Source: Flavobacteriales bacterium
Lineage (GTDB): Bacteria; Bacteroidota; Bacteroidia; Flavobacteriales; BACL11
Reading direction: 5' to 3'
DNA: 17,290 nt
NCBI GenBank assembly: GCA_002728175.1
Contig: PBVH01000034.1
Coordinates: forward strand, 17,680 to 34,969
Positions 1 through 7,837 of this stretch are shown here, piece by piece (position 1 is the stretch's first letter; every line of letters begins with the position of its first letter). The translations under genes and the position numbers were made by a program. The notes below the pieces were generated by a model. The model made no database searches and had not been told where the DNA came from. It saw nothing but the letters and a program-made list of their open reading frames with translations.

Positions 1-675
1 ATAATTATTGATAGAACAAGGAAAACAACCACAAAAACTCGAATCATAAACAATAGTGAACAAATAGTTCGAATTGATGATGAAGATTTATTTGATATCA
101 AAAACGAACAAAATTTACTAGAGCTAATATATTCAAAACTTAATCAGGTTGATGTTATAATATTACAAGATTATAATAAAGGTGTTTTAACAGAAAATAT
201 AATTACAAATATTATAAAAAAGGCAAATCAAAAAAATATTCCAACAATTGTTGACCCCAAAAAGAAAAATTTTAAAAAGTACAAGAATTGTACTCTTTTT
301 AAACCTAATTTGAAAGAAACGGTTGAAGGACTAAATTTTAATATTAATGATTTTAATGACATTGAAAAGGCAGCAAAAAAACTCAAAGAAATAATTAAAT
401 GTGATATTGTCCTAATAACTCTGTCTGAAAACGGAATATGTATTAACTATGATAATAAATTTCTGCACACAAAAGCAATTCAAAGAAATATAATAGATAT
501 ATCTGGTGCTGGTGATACAGTTTTGGCTGTAGCATCTTTGTGTTACTCCATTAATATGAATAACAATGACTTATCAAAGATATGTAATATATCTGGAGGT
601 TTAGTATGTGAAAAGGTTGGAGTTGTTACAATTAATAAAGAAGAATTAATTAAAGAAGTGAATAAATATTTGTGA
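1..675 (+). CDS. rfaE1: D-glycero-beta-D-manno-heptose-7-phosphate kinase, 5'-truncated (RfaE1/HldA type)
   Basis: The frame is open from base 1 and ends at TGA 673-675, so 224 C-terminal residues are visible and the start lies outside the window. This is a PfkB/ribokinase-fold sugar kinase that phosphorylates heptose-7-phosphate at C1 in ADP-heptose synthesis for the LPS core. Seen: TRKTTTKTRII at residues 5-15, RIDDED near 26, QDYNKGVLT near 56, VDPKKKNFKKYK near 86, FKPNLKE near 100, and the catalytic/anion-hole DISGAGDTV with GAGD at 169-172. These match HldE/RfaE kinase domains better than general PfkB enzymes. The protein ends about 50 residues after GAGD, so the nucleotidyltransferase domain of bifunctional HldE is absent and a separate rfaE2/hldC gene is expected. 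An internal TTG at 310 is not the start. menG follows after 1 nt, suggesting co-transcription. Confidence 0.88.
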   Translation: MIIDRTRKTTTKTRIINNSEQIVRIDDEDLFDIKNEQNLLELIYSKLNQVDVIILQDYNKGVLTENIITNIIKKANQKNIPTIVDPKKKNFKKYKNCTLFKPNLKETVEGLNFNINDFNDIEKAAKKLKEIIKCDIVLITLSENGICINYDNKFLHTKAIQRNIIDISGAGDTVLAVASLCYSINMNNNDLSKICNISGGLVCEKVGVVTINKEELIKEVNKYL

Positions 676-676
676 A

Positions 677-1387
677 ATGATAAAGCCTTATAATACAGCT
701 GAAAACAAAAAAAAAGAAATTAAAAAAATGTTTAATAACATTGCAAAAAGTTATGACACATTAAATAGGATTTTATCACTAGGAATTGATATTTGGTGGA
801 GAAAAAAAGCTGTTAAACAATTAAACAATCCAAAAATAATTTTAGATGTTGCAACAGGAACTGCTGATTTTGCAATATCCGCTGCAAAAAATACAAATGC
901 AACAATTACAGGCATTGATATTTCTGATAAAATGTTAGAAATTGGTGAACAAAAAATTAAAAAACTAAATTTAGAAAATCGAATAACACTTAAAATTGGT
1001 GATGCTGAAGAAACTAGTTTTAAAAAAAATTCATTTGATGCTATAACAATTGGTTTTGGTGTTAGAAATTTTGAAAATTTAGATTTAGGATTAAAAGAAA
1101 TGCATAGGATTCTAAAAAAAAATGGACAGATAGCCATACTTGAACCTTCAATACCAACATTTTTTCCATTAAAACAAATATACAATCTTTACTTTCATAT
1201 TTTACTTCCTAAAATTGGAGGATGGTTTTCTAAAGACACTAGTGCATATTCATACCTACCTAACTCTGTAAAATCATTTCCAGCTAAAAAACAATTTTTA
1301 GAAAAATTAAAAAAAATTGGCTTCACAAATCAGAGACATATTTCTTTGTCCCTTGGGATTGTTTCACTTTACATCGCAATAAAATAA
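677..1387 (+). CDS. menG: Demethylmenaquinone methyltransferase (MenG/UbiE)
   Basis: A 236-residue class I SAM-dependent methyltransferase that makes menaquinone from demethylmenaquinone, the last step of respiratory quinone synthesis. Seen: the UbiE N-terminal signature MFNNIAKSYDTLNRILSLG near residue 19, a tryptophan pair (IWWRKKA), and SAM-binding motif I LDVATGTAD at 56-64. After that come GIDISDKML, then GDAEETSF and DAITIGFGVRNFENL, and a C-terminal GIVSLYIAIK that matches the UbiE end. Length fits the family (about 230-250). Bacteroidota respire with menaquinone, so the MenG role is preferred over UbiE. The ATG lies 1 nt after the stop of the heptose kinase gene, and porT starts 26 nt downstream, so the three are probably one transcript. 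This menG-porT order is, from memory, common in Flavobacteriia. Confidence 0.95.
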   Translation: MIKPYNTAENKKKEIKKMFNNIAKSYDTLNRILSLGIDIWWRKKAVKQLNNPKIILDVATGTADFAISAAKNTNATITGIDISDKMLEIGEQKIKKLNLENRITLKIGDAEETSFKKNSFDAITIGFGVRNFENLDLGLKEMHRILKKNGQIAILEPSIPTFFPLKQIYNLYFHILLPKIGGWFSKDTSAYSYLPNSVKSFPAKKQFLEKLKKIGFTNQRHISLSLGIVSLYIAIK

Positions 1388-1413
1388 TATTATCAAACGT
1401 TAAATGCTGATAA

Positions 1414-2133
1414 ATGAAAAAGATTTTTAGAAACGTTATACTATTTTTAATAATTTGTTGTTCTGATGTTTCTTTTGCTCAAAAATTTAAAAAACCGCAG
1501 AATCTACCAAGATATGATTTGCAAAAATTACATTTTGGATTTACAATTGGAATAAATTCATTAGATTTCATAATGAGCAAAAATCTTAATTATGTCGGTA
1601 CAGATAGTTTAGTTAATGTATATAGTAATAATCAGTACGGATTTAATTTAGGTATTGTTTCTAATTTAAGACTTGGAAAGTTTACAGATCTAAGATTTAT
1701 TCCAACTCTGGTATTTGGAGAAAGAATACTTGACTACAATTTTAAGCTTAATAATATTAATGAAAATGTAATTGCCGAATCTAAAAGAATTGAATCTACA
1801 CTTTTGGATTTTCCTTTTCACTTAAAATACAAATCTGAAAGATATAATAATATACGAACATTTATTATTACAGGTGTAAAATATAGTTTAGACATTGCCT
1901 CACAAGACAAAATAGATGATGAAGGTGAGGAACTTGTAAAGCTAAAAAAACATGATATAATGGCAGAAATTGGTTTTGGTATAGATTTTTACTTAGAGTA
2001 TTTTAAATTTTCTCCACAAATCAAATTATCACATGGTATTCTTAACGTACTTAATAAAGAAAATACGATTTACACAAAATCATTTAACCAACTAAGAACT
2101 AATGGTTGGATGCTTTCATTTACCTTTGAGTAA
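1414..2133 (+). CDS. porT: PorT-family outer-membrane beta-barrel protein, type IX secretion system
   Basis: A 239-residue exported protein. Residues 1-22 form a signal peptide (basic start MKKIFRN, hydrophobic ILFLIICC, cleavage likely after SFA). The mature part begins QKFKKPQNLPRYDLQKLHFG, typical of PorT, and continues as alternating amphipathic strands ending in an aromatic residue near the C-terminus (MLSFTFE), as expected for an outer-membrane barrel. Porphyromonas PorT is close in length. PorT is needed for T9SS secretion and, in gliding species, for export of motility adhesins. Its precise role in the machine is not settled. Position after menG and near a SpoU methyltransferase gene supports the call, because general PorT-like barrels (outer membrane protein beta-barrel domain) are otherwise hard to separate. 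It makes a T9SS in this organism likely, which matters for the giant surface protein at 12.7 kb. Confidence 0.82.
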   Translation: MKKIFRNVILFLIICCSDVSFAQKFKKPQNLPRYDLQKLHFGFTIGINSLDFIMSKNLNYVGTDSLVNVYSNNQYGFNLGIVSNLRLGKFTDLRFIPTLVFGERILDYNFKLNNINENVIAESKRIESTLLDFPFHLKYKSERYNNIRTFIITGVKYSLDIASQDKIDDEGEELVKLKKHDIMAEIGFGIDFYLEYFKFSPQIKLSHGILNVLNKENTIYTKSFNQLRTNGWMLSFTFE

Positions 2134-2176
2134 CCAACATATTGTTCTGATATTTAGATATTTACTTTTTTTTTAT

Positions 2177-2184
2177 TATATTTG
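2177..2184 (+). promoter_or_regulatory. Bacteroidota-type -7 element (TATATTTG)
   Basis: Exact match to TAnnTTTG in the gap between porT and the 94-residue cysteine-rich gene, 55 nt before its ATG at 2240. No convincing TTG element was found at the usual -33 spacing. Confidence 0.45.
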
Positions 2185-2239
2185 ATTTGTCTTTGATTAT
2201 GGATGTGAGATTGACGTGAAATTTTATAAACCAACTTAG

Positions 2240-2524
2240 ATGCCTACAGATCCTTTTTTTAAATTTTTTTTATTTCTAATAATATATATACTTATTCTTT
2301 TAGTTTTTAAATTTAAAGGAACAGGTGAAAAAAAAGTAACTAAAGATTGTTTAAACGCATGTCCATGTGAAAAAAATTGTCCCCTGAACAGAATAGAAAG
2401 AAAAATGTCAGATAAATTTTTTAATCACCTAACTTTTAGAATCTTCAATTTTAAAAGATATAAATGCAGTTCATGTGAATGGCAAGGATTAAGATGGGAA
2501 AAAGATTTTAAAGCAAAATCTTAA
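2240..2524 (+). CDS. Small membrane-anchored cysteine-rich (zinc-ribbon-like) protein, unknown function
   Basis: A 94-residue protein that I do not recognise by name. Residues 6-25 are a continuous hydrophobic helix (FFKFFLFLIIYILILLVFKF), a single N-terminal membrane anchor rather than a cleaved signal. Behind it lies a cluster of four cysteines (C37, C41, C43, C47; CLNACPCEKNC), then a basic linker and a C-terminal CxxC (C76, C79) in RYKCSSCEWQGLRW. The last part resembles the half-ribbon of small zinc-ribbon proteins, and the CxxCEWxGLRW pattern looks like a conserved element rather than random sequence. It could bind zinc or a metal cluster on the cytoplasmic face, given the positive residues after the anchor. 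Its stop codon overlaps the convergent methyltransferase stop by 4 nt. A -7 element lies upstream. Confidence 0.7.
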   Translation: MPTDPFFKFFLFLIIYILILLVFKFKGTGEKKVTKDCLNACPCEKNCPLNRIERKMSDKFFNHLTFRIFNFKRYKCSSCEWQGLRWEKDFKAKS

Positions 2525-3237
2525 CTAGTAAATTCATGTAACATTATAGCTGCAGAAACAGCAACATTTAATGAATCAATTTCATTTCCAAACTTTTTAA
2601 TTGATATATCCTCATCAATATACCTTTTCAAATCTTCTGATATGCCCCTTGATTCGTTTCCCAAAACTAAATGACAATTTCTATCAAAATTATTACTTCG
2701 TATACTTTTACCTTTTTTAAAGGTTCCGTATATCTTTGTATTTATATTTGATAAATATGAACTCAAATTTTTATACTTTATATTAACTCTAAAAACAGAC
2801 CCCATACTAGCTTGTATAACTTTATTGTTAAACATATCAACTGAATTTTCTGAGCAAACAATTTTTTTTATAGAAAACCAGTCAGCCAATCTAATTATTG
2901 TTCCTAGATTACCTGGATCACTAATTTCATCCAAAACTAAAGTAATATCATGTTTGAAATCATATGAGTTATCACTTATTCTAGCAATAGCAATAACTTT
3001 ATTAGCCTTTTTTAAACTACTTATTCTTTGTAAGTTTGAACTAGAAACATATTTTACTTTAGTGTTATCCACTGTATTTTTCCAATCTTTAATCGCATAT
3101 AGCTCCATGACTTTATATGAAGACAACAAGAGTTCCCTAACACATTTATCTCCTTCAACAATAAATTGACCTGTTTTTTTTCTATTTACTTTGCGATGCA
3201 ATTTATTTATTCGTTTTATATCTGAACTGCTAAGCAT
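2521..3237 (-). CDS. SpoU/TrmH-family RNA 2'-O-methyltransferase
   Basis: A 238-residue SPOUT-class enzyme that methylates ribose 2'-OH in rRNA or tRNA using SAM. Seen: an N-terminal substrate-binding part (residues about 8-80, with GQFIVEGDKCVREL), then the three SpoU motifs: DEISDPGNLGTIIRLADW at 103-120 (N110 and R116 are the usual RNA-contact/catalytic residues), VLGNESRGIS at 191-200, and SLNVAVSAAI at 222-231, which forms the knotted SAM site. Length fits the RlmB/TrmH-like group, but the target nucleotide cannot be read from sequence, so no symbol is given. The gene is divergent from fbaA (91 nt between starts) and convergent with the small Cys-rich gene, overlapping it at TTAA. In other Bacteroidota a methyltransferase of this type also sits beside porT. 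Confidence 0.9.
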   Translation of the reverse strand: MLSSSDIKRINKLHRKVNRKKTGQFIVEGDKCVRELLLSSYKVMELYAIKDWKNTVDNTKVKYVSSSNLQRISSLKKANKVIAIARISDNSYDFKHDITLVLDEISDPGNLGTIIRLADWFSIKKIVCSENSVDMFNNKVIQASMGSVFRVNIKYKNLSSYLSNINTKIYGTFKKGKSIRSNNFDRNCHLVLGNESRGISEDLKRYIDEDISIKKFGNEIDSLNVAVSAAIMLHEFTS

Positions 3238-3304
3238 AATTAAATTTTATTTATCAATAATATGAAAATATTGCAAAAAGATGTTTAAATTAATAACATT
3301 CTTA

Positions 3305-3312
3305 TAATTTTG
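3305..3312 (+). promoter_or_regulatory. Bacteroidota-type -7 element before fbaA (TAATTTTG)
   Basis: Exact TAnnTTTG 16 nt before the fbaA ATG at 3329. The start of transcription would fall only about 10 nt before the start codon, followed by an A-rich leader without a Shine-Dalgarno sequence. It probably drives fbaA and accD together. Confidence 0.55.
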
Positions 3313-3328
3313 TCAAAAAAAAATAAAT

Positions 3329-4396
3329 ATGTCCAAATTTAGTAAAGGAATTATCACAGGTAAAGAAGTTCAAAGAGTATTTCATGATGCAAAACTTAAC
3401 CAATATGCTTTACCAGCAGTTAATGTAACTAGCACAAGTACAGTTAATACTGTTTTAGAAACAGCCGCAGAGCTAAATTCTCCAGTAATAATCCAATTTT
3501 CAGCAGGAGGTTGTCAATTTTACGCCGGTAAAGGATTAAAAGATGATAATTTTGTAGCATCAATTAACGGAGGAATATCTGGGGCTTTTCATGTCCATCA
3601 AATGGCCAAAGTATATGGAGCAAGTGTAATATTACATACTGATCATTGTGCTAGAAAAATATTACCATGGATTGATGGTTTATTAGATGCTGGAGAAGAA
3701 CATTTTAATAAATACGGAACTCCTCTATACAGTTCTCACATGATAGACTTATCAGACGAACCTATTGAAGAAAATATAGAAACTTGTAAAAAGTATTTAG
3801 AAAGAATGAGTAAAATTGGCATGACATTAGAAATCGAACTTGGAATAACTGGAGGTGAAGAAGATGGTGTAGATAATACGGGTATTGATAGTTCAAAACT
3901 ATACACTCAGCCAGAAGAGGTTGCCTACGCATACGAAGAACTTGTATCCATTAGCAATCAATTTACTGTTGCTGCTGCATTTGGAAATGTTCATGGTGTG
4001 TACAAACCAGGAAACGTAAAATTAACACCTATAATCTTGAATAATTCCCAAAAATTTGTTCAAAAGAAATTTAACACTGATGCAAAGCCAATAGATTTTG
4101 TATTTCATGGAGGATCAGGTTCATCAAGATCTGAGATAGAAGAAGCAATTTCATATGGTGCAATCAAAATGAATATTGACACAGATTTACAGTGGGGCTT
4201 TACAACAGGTGTTAGAGATTATTTTAAAGATAAAAAAGAATATTTAAAATCTCAAATTGGAAACCCTGAAGGAGATGACAAACCAAACAAAAAATATTAC
4301 GACCCAAGAAACTGGTTAAGATCTGGAGAAATTACATTTAAAAACAGATTAATCAAATCTTTTGAAGACTTAAACAATATAAATAGAAATAGTTAA
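3329..4396 (+). CDS. fbaA: Class II fructose-bisphosphate aldolase
   Basis: A 355-residue zinc-dependent aldolase that cleaves fructose 1,6-bisphosphate to DHAP and glyceraldehyde 3-phosphate, or condenses them in gluconeogenesis. It belongs to the class IIA group: length is close to E. coli FbaA, about 4 residues shorter at the N-terminal side. Seen: HTDHC at 103-107, giving catalytic D105 and zinc ligand H106; GNVHGVYKPGN with H222; FHGGSGSS with H260 as a further zinc ligand; and NIDTD at 282-286, whose N282 and D284 contact the substrate. All key residues are present. The ELGITGGEEDG stretch near residue 171 is also typical. accD starts 1 nt after the stop, so the two share a transcript and possibly coupled translation. 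A -7 element is just upstream. Confidence 0.97.
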   Translation: MSKFSKGIITGKEVQRVFHDAKLNQYALPAVNVTSTSTVNTVLETAAELNSPVIIQFSAGGCQFYAGKGLKDDNFVASINGGISGAFHVHQMAKVYGASVILHTDHCARKILPWIDGLLDAGEEHFNKYGTPLYSSHMIDLSDEPIEENIETCKKYLERMSKIGMTLEIELGITGGEEDGVDNTGIDSSKLYTQPEEVAYAYEELVSISNQFTVAAAFGNVHGVYKPGNVKLTPIILNNSQKFVQKKFNTDAKPIDFVFHGGSGSSRSEIEEAISYGAIKMNIDTDLQWGFTTGVRDYFKDKKEYLKSQIGNPEGDDKPNKKYYDPRNWLRSGEITFKNRLIKSFEDLNNINRNS

Positions 4397-4397
4397 T

Positions 4398-5243
4398 ATG
4401 AGTTGGTTCAAAAGAATTAAAGAAGGAATTACCACTTCTACTGACAATAAAAAAGAAACCCCTGACGGATTATGGTATAAATGTCCGAAATGTAAAGAAA
4501 TTGTTACAACAAAAGATCATAAAAAAAATTTATATTGTTGCGTAAAGTGCAACTATCACAGTAGAATTGGTTCAAATGAATATTTTGAAATTCTATTTGA
4601 TAAAAATAAATACACAGAGCTTGATGTAAATATGGTTTCAAAAGATCCTTTAAAATTTAAGGATAAAATTTCCTACACCGAAAGAGTAAAAAAAATACAA
4701 TCTAAAACAAAACTTAAAGATGCAGTAAGAACCGCATATGGTATGTTAAAGGGAGAAATGGTAGTTATAGCATCAATGGATTTTAATTTTATCGGAGGAT
4801 CTATGGGTTCTGTTGTCGGTGAAAAAATTGCTAGAGCAATAGATTATTCAAAAAATAATGGATATCCTTTGATAATAATTTCAAAATCTGGTGGCGCTAG
4901 AATGATGGAAGCAGGTATTTCATTAATGCAACTAGCCAAAACATCGGCAAAACTTGCACAATTAGACAGTAAAAAAATACCATATATTTCATTATGTACT
5001 GATCCTACATTTGGAGGTGCAACAGCGTCATTTTCCATGTTAGGAGATATGAATATTGCAGAACCAGGAGCGTTAATTGGTTTTGCTGGCCCAAAAGTTG
5101 TAAAAGAAACCATTGGTAAAGATTTACCAAATGGATTTCAAACTGCAGAATTTTTACTTGAACACGGATTTATTGATTTTATAGTTGATAGAAAAGAATT
5201 GAAAGATAGGTTAGCACAAATCTTTAAAATATTAAAAAAATAA
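4398..5243 (+). CDS. accD: Acetyl-CoA carboxylase carboxyltransferase subunit beta
   Basis: A 281-residue protein that, with AccA, moves the carboxyl group from carboxybiotin to acetyl-CoA to form malonyl-CoA, the first committed step of fatty-acid synthesis. Seen: MSWFKRIKEG start, and an N-terminal four-cysteine zinc ribbon with C29, C32, C48 and C51 (CxxC-x15-CxxC). The crotonase-fold core carries GGSMGSVVGEKIARA and the oxyanion motif SGGARMMEA (S164-A172), then DPTFGGATASF and IGFAGPKV. No accA fusion is present, so a separate accA is expected elsewhere. Length fits the family (about 280-300). It directly follows fbaA, a common pairing in Bacteroidota as I recall it. No clear terminator was seen behind it. 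rpsO has its own -7 element 38 nt downstream. Confidence 0.97.
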   Translation: MSWFKRIKEGITTSTDNKKETPDGLWYKCPKCKEIVTTKDHKKNLYCCVKCNYHSRIGSNEYFEILFDKNKYTELDVNMVSKDPLKFKDKISYTERVKKIQSKTKLKDAVRTAYGMLKGEMVVIASMDFNFIGGSMGSVVGEKIARAIDYSKNNGYPLIIISKSGGARMMEAGISLMQLAKTSAKLAQLDSKKIPYISLCTDPTFGGATASFSMLGDMNIAEPGALIGFAGPKVVKETIGKDLPNGFQTAEFLLEHGFIDFIVDRKELKDRLAQIFKILKK

Positions 5244-5280
5244 TTTTCTAGAAGAAAGTACTAAAATTCATTTGTTTTAT

Positions 5281-5288
5281 TAAATTTG
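5281..5288 (+). promoter_or_regulatory. Bacteroidota-type -7 element before rpsO (TAAATTTG)
   Basis: Exact TAnnTTTG between accD and rpsO, 23 nt before the rpsO ATG at 5312. TTTG at 5271-5274 is too close to serve as the partner -33 element. It may also be the only promoter available for pnp. Confidence 0.55.
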
Positions 5289-5311
5289 CAGCCCGATAAA
5301 GATTAATAATA

Positions 5312-5581
5312 ATGAGTATAACAACGAAAGATAAAGAAAAAATATTTGAAAAGTTCGGAAGTAGTTCTAAAGACTCTGGATCAGTTTTTAGTCAAATTGC
5401 ACTTTTTACAAGTAAAATAAAATTACTTACTGAACATTTAAAATCTAATAGAAAAGATTTTAATACGCAAAGGTCGTTACAAATAATGGTAGGTAAAAGA
5501 AGAAAATTACTTGATTATTTAAAAAGTAAAGATATTATCAAATACAGGGAACTAATTAAGACCCTTAAACTTAGAAGATAA
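5312..5581 (+). CDS. rpsO: 30S ribosomal protein S15
   Basis: An 89-residue protein, the same length as E. coli S15, which binds the central domain of 16S rRNA early in small-subunit assembly. Seen: an N-terminal helix (ITTKDKEKIFEKFG), GSVFSQIALFTSKIKLLTEHLK in the region that contacts rRNA, and the conserved C-terminal KRRKLLDYLKSKD followed by a basic end RELIKTLKLRR. The ATG at 5312 aligns with the family start. The upstream leader is A/T-rich with no Shine-Dalgarno sequence. A strong hairpin terminator begins 5 nt after the stop, before pnp. The rpsO-pnp order is widely conserved in bacteria, so this layout is expected apart from the very short gap to pnp. Confidence 0.97.
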   Translation: MSITTKDKEKIFEKFGSSSKDSGSVFSQIALFTSKIKLLTEHLKSNRKDFNTQRSLQIMVGKRRKLLDYLKSKDIIKYRELIKTLKLRR

Positions 5582-5586
5582 ACCAA

Positions 5587-5617
5587 AAAAAAGGCAATAT
5601 ATTCAATTGCCTTTTTT
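5587..5617 (+). terminator. Intrinsic terminator between rpsO and pnp
   Basis: Perfect 12-bp stem: AAAAAAGGCAAT (5587-5598) pairs with ATTGCCTTTTTT (5606-5617) across a 7-nt loop. The stem ends in an oligo-T run. The A and T arms would also allow termination on the opposite strand. The pnp start codon is only 20 nt beyond the T-run. Confidence 0.85.
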
Positions 5618-5637
5618 AATTTACAAACAAAGAAAAC

Positions 5638-7770
5638 ATGATTAAAGAAGAAAAACAAATTATTAAACTAACTGATGGAAGAGAGATAACTATCAGTACC
5701 GGAAAATTAGCAAAACAAGCACATGGATCAGTAGAAGTTAGAATGGGAGACACTCATTTATTAGCAACGGTAGTATCAAGTTACGAAGCAAAAGAAGGCG
5801 TTGATTTTTTACCCTTAACAGTAGATTATAGAGAAAAATTTGCCGCTGATGGAAGATTTCCAGGCGGCTTCTTAAAAAGAGAAGCTAGACCAACGGATAA
5901 TGAAATTTTAGTAATGAGATTAGTTGATAGAATCTTAAGACCTATGTTTCCATCTGATTATCATGCCGAAGTACAAATAATGATATCTTTAAATTCACAT
6001 GACCCTAATGTTAAACCTGATGCACTTGCAGCACTTGCAGCATCATCGGCTATTGCAATATCTGACATTCCTTTTAACGGACCAATTTCAGAAGTTAGAG
6101 TTGCAAGAATTAATGGTGAATATATGATTAACCCATCATCAGAACAATTAAAAGAATCTGATATTGATTTAATGATTGGTGCTTCATCAAATAGCGTTGC
6201 AATGGTTGAAGGTGAAATGGATGAAATATCTGAATCTGAAATGATAGAAGCTATTAAAATCGGTCACGAAGCAATTAAAGTACAATGTAATGCTCAACTT
6301 GAGCTAGCTAAAAAAGTTACAAAATCTTTAGAAAAAAGAGATTACTGTCATGAATCACATGATGAGGAATTGAAAACAAGAATTAAAAAAGACACTTATG
6401 ATACAATTTATACTGTTGCTTCTGAAGGGTTAGGAAAAGAAGAAAGATCATCTAAATTTAAAGAAATATTAACAAATTGGATTGAAAGCTTATCTGAAGA
6501 AGAAATAGAAAAGTATGATGAAAGACTAATTAAAGCATATTATCATGATATTGAAAAAGAAGCTATTAGGAATTTAGTTTTATCAGAAAAGAAGAGATTA
6601 GATGGAAGAAATACAACAGAAATTAGACCAATATGGTGCGAGATAGATTATTTGAAAAGCCCACATGGATCAGCTGTTTTTACAAGAGGAGAAACACAAT
6701 CTTTAACTACAGTAACACTAGGCTCCGCTACTGACGTAAATCGACTAGATGGTGTTACATATCAAGGGCATGAGTCTTTCTACTTACATTATAATTTTCC
6801 ACCTTTTTCTACTGGTGAAGCTAGAATGCTTAGAGGAACAAGTAGAAGAGAAATTGGACACGGAAATTTAGCGCAAAGAGCTTTAAAAATGATGGTTCCA
6901 TCTGATAATCCATATACTGTTAGGATTGTATCAGACATATTAGAATCAAACGGATCTTCTTCAATGGCAACAGTGTGCGCAGGCACAATGGCACTTATGG
7001 ATGCAGGAATTAAAATAAAAAAACCTGTGTCTGGTATTGCTATGGGTCTAATATCTGATAAAAAAAATCCAAACAATTATGCTATACTTTCTGATATATT
7101 AGGCGACGAAGATCACTTAGGTGATATGGACTTTAAAGTATGTGGTACCGCTGATGGAATAACAGCATGTCAAATGGATATTAAGATCGAAGGGCTATCT
7201 TACGAAATTTTAGAAAAAGCTTTAAATCAGGCTCTCGATGGAAGATTACATATACTAGAAAAAATTACAAATACTATTGATAAACCAAGAGAACAATTAA
7301 AACCTCAAACACCAAAAATTATTAAACTTGAAGTTCCAAAATCTGCTATTGGTGGTATAATTGGACCTGGAGGAAAAATAATTCAAGAGCTGCAGGCTGC
7401 AACATCAACAAACATTTCTATTGAAGAAGTTGATGAAAAAGGTGTTGTTGAAATTTTAGGTACTGAGCAAGACGGTATTGATAATGCTATTAAAAAAATA
7501 AAATCAATTGCATTTGTTCCTGAAGTTGGAGAAATATATAAAGGAAAAGTTAAGTCGATTATGCCTTACGGTGCATTTGTAGGAATATCAGATAATACAG
7601 ATGGACTGGTACATATTTCTGAACTTAAATGGGAAAGAGTTGAAAAAGTTGAAGATGTTCTTAAAGAAGGTGATGAAATTGAAGTGAAATTAATTGCAAT
7701 TGATGAAAAAAACGGAAAATTAAAACTTTCAAGAAAAGTATTATTACCTAAACCTGAAAAAAAAGATTAG
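5638..7770 (+). CDS. pnp: Polyribonucleotide nucleotidyltransferase (PNPase)
   Basis: A 710-residue 3'-5' phosphorolytic exoribonuclease, nearly the same length as E. coli PNPase, which degrades mRNA to nucleoside diphosphates and can add tails in reverse. Domains in order: first RNase PH domain (about 10-150, including FPGGFLKREARPTDNEIL), an all-helical linker (about 240-310), and a second RNase PH domain (about 325-545). Catalytic residues sit in GDEDHLGDMDFK as D492, D498 and K500. They are followed by a KH domain (about 567-625, GxxG as GPGG at 576-579) and an S1 RNA-binding domain (about 630-701, YGAFVGISDNTDGLVHISEL). All key residues are intact. The start sits 20 nt after the rpsO terminator with no room for a usual promoter, so read-through transcription is likely. 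rpoD follows after 67 nt. Confidence 0.98.
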   Translation: MIKEEKQIIKLTDGREITISTGKLAKQAHGSVEVRMGDTHLLATVVSSYEAKEGVDFLPLTVDYREKFAADGRFPGGFLKREARPTDNEILVMRLVDRILRPMFPSDYHAEVQIMISLNSHDPNVKPDALAALAASSAIAISDIPFNGPISEVRVARINGEYMINPSSEQLKESDIDLMIGASSNSVAMVEGEMDEISESEMIEAIKIGHEAIKVQCNAQLELAKKVTKSLEKRDYCHESHDEELKTRIKKDTYDTIYTVASEGLGKEERSSKFKEILTNWIESLSEEEIEKYDERLIKAYYHDIEKEAIRNLVLSEKKRLDGRNTTEIRPIWCEIDYLKSPHGSAVFTRGETQSLTTVTLGSATDVNRLDGVTYQGHESFYLHYNFPPFSTGEARMLRGTSRREIGHGNLAQRALKMMVPSDNPYTVRIVSDILESNGSSSMATVCAGTMALMDAGIKIKKPVSGIAMGLISDKKNPNNYAILSDILGDEDHLGDMDFKVCGTADGITACQMDIKIEGLSYEILEKALNQALDGRLHILEKITNTIDKPREQLKPQTPKIIKLEVPKSAIGGIIGPGGKIIQELQAATSTNISIEEVDEKGVVEILGTEQDGIDNAIKKIKSIAFVPEVGEIYKGKVKSIMPYGAFVGISDNTDGLVHISELKWERVEKVEDVLKEGDEIEVKLIAIDEKNGKLKLSRKVLLPKPEKKD

Positions 7771-7790
7771 AAACGTAACCTTCTAAACTT

Positions 7791-7802
7791 TTATACGTAT
7801 AA
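7791..7802. promoter_or_regulatory. 12-bp perfect palindrome upstream of rpoD
   Basis: TTATACGTATAA is identical to its reverse complement and lies 36 nt before the rpoD start, in a gap with no exact TAnnTTTG element. It could be a regulator site or chance in AT-rich DNA; the central ACGT is the only unusual part. Confidence 0.25.
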
Positions 7803-7837
7803 GTAATGGTGCAATAACAAAATAAACTTCAATAAAT

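Noticed and set aside
310..675. A 121-residue gene starting at TTG 310
   Set aside because: The same frame is open from base 1 and upstream residues match heptose kinase motifs, so this is only the 3' part of the truncated gene.
751..1185. Minus-strand frame inside menG
   Set aside because: Shadow of menG. The composition is unlike a real protein and no motif was seen.
2134..2175. Terminator after porT ending in the T-run near 2165-2174
   Set aside because: The sequence before the T-run (around ATATTTAGATAT) forms no stable GC-containing stem.
2825..3169. Plus-strand frame inside the methyltransferase gene
   Set aside because: It lies fully opposite a gene with all SpoU motifs; no start context or homology pattern.
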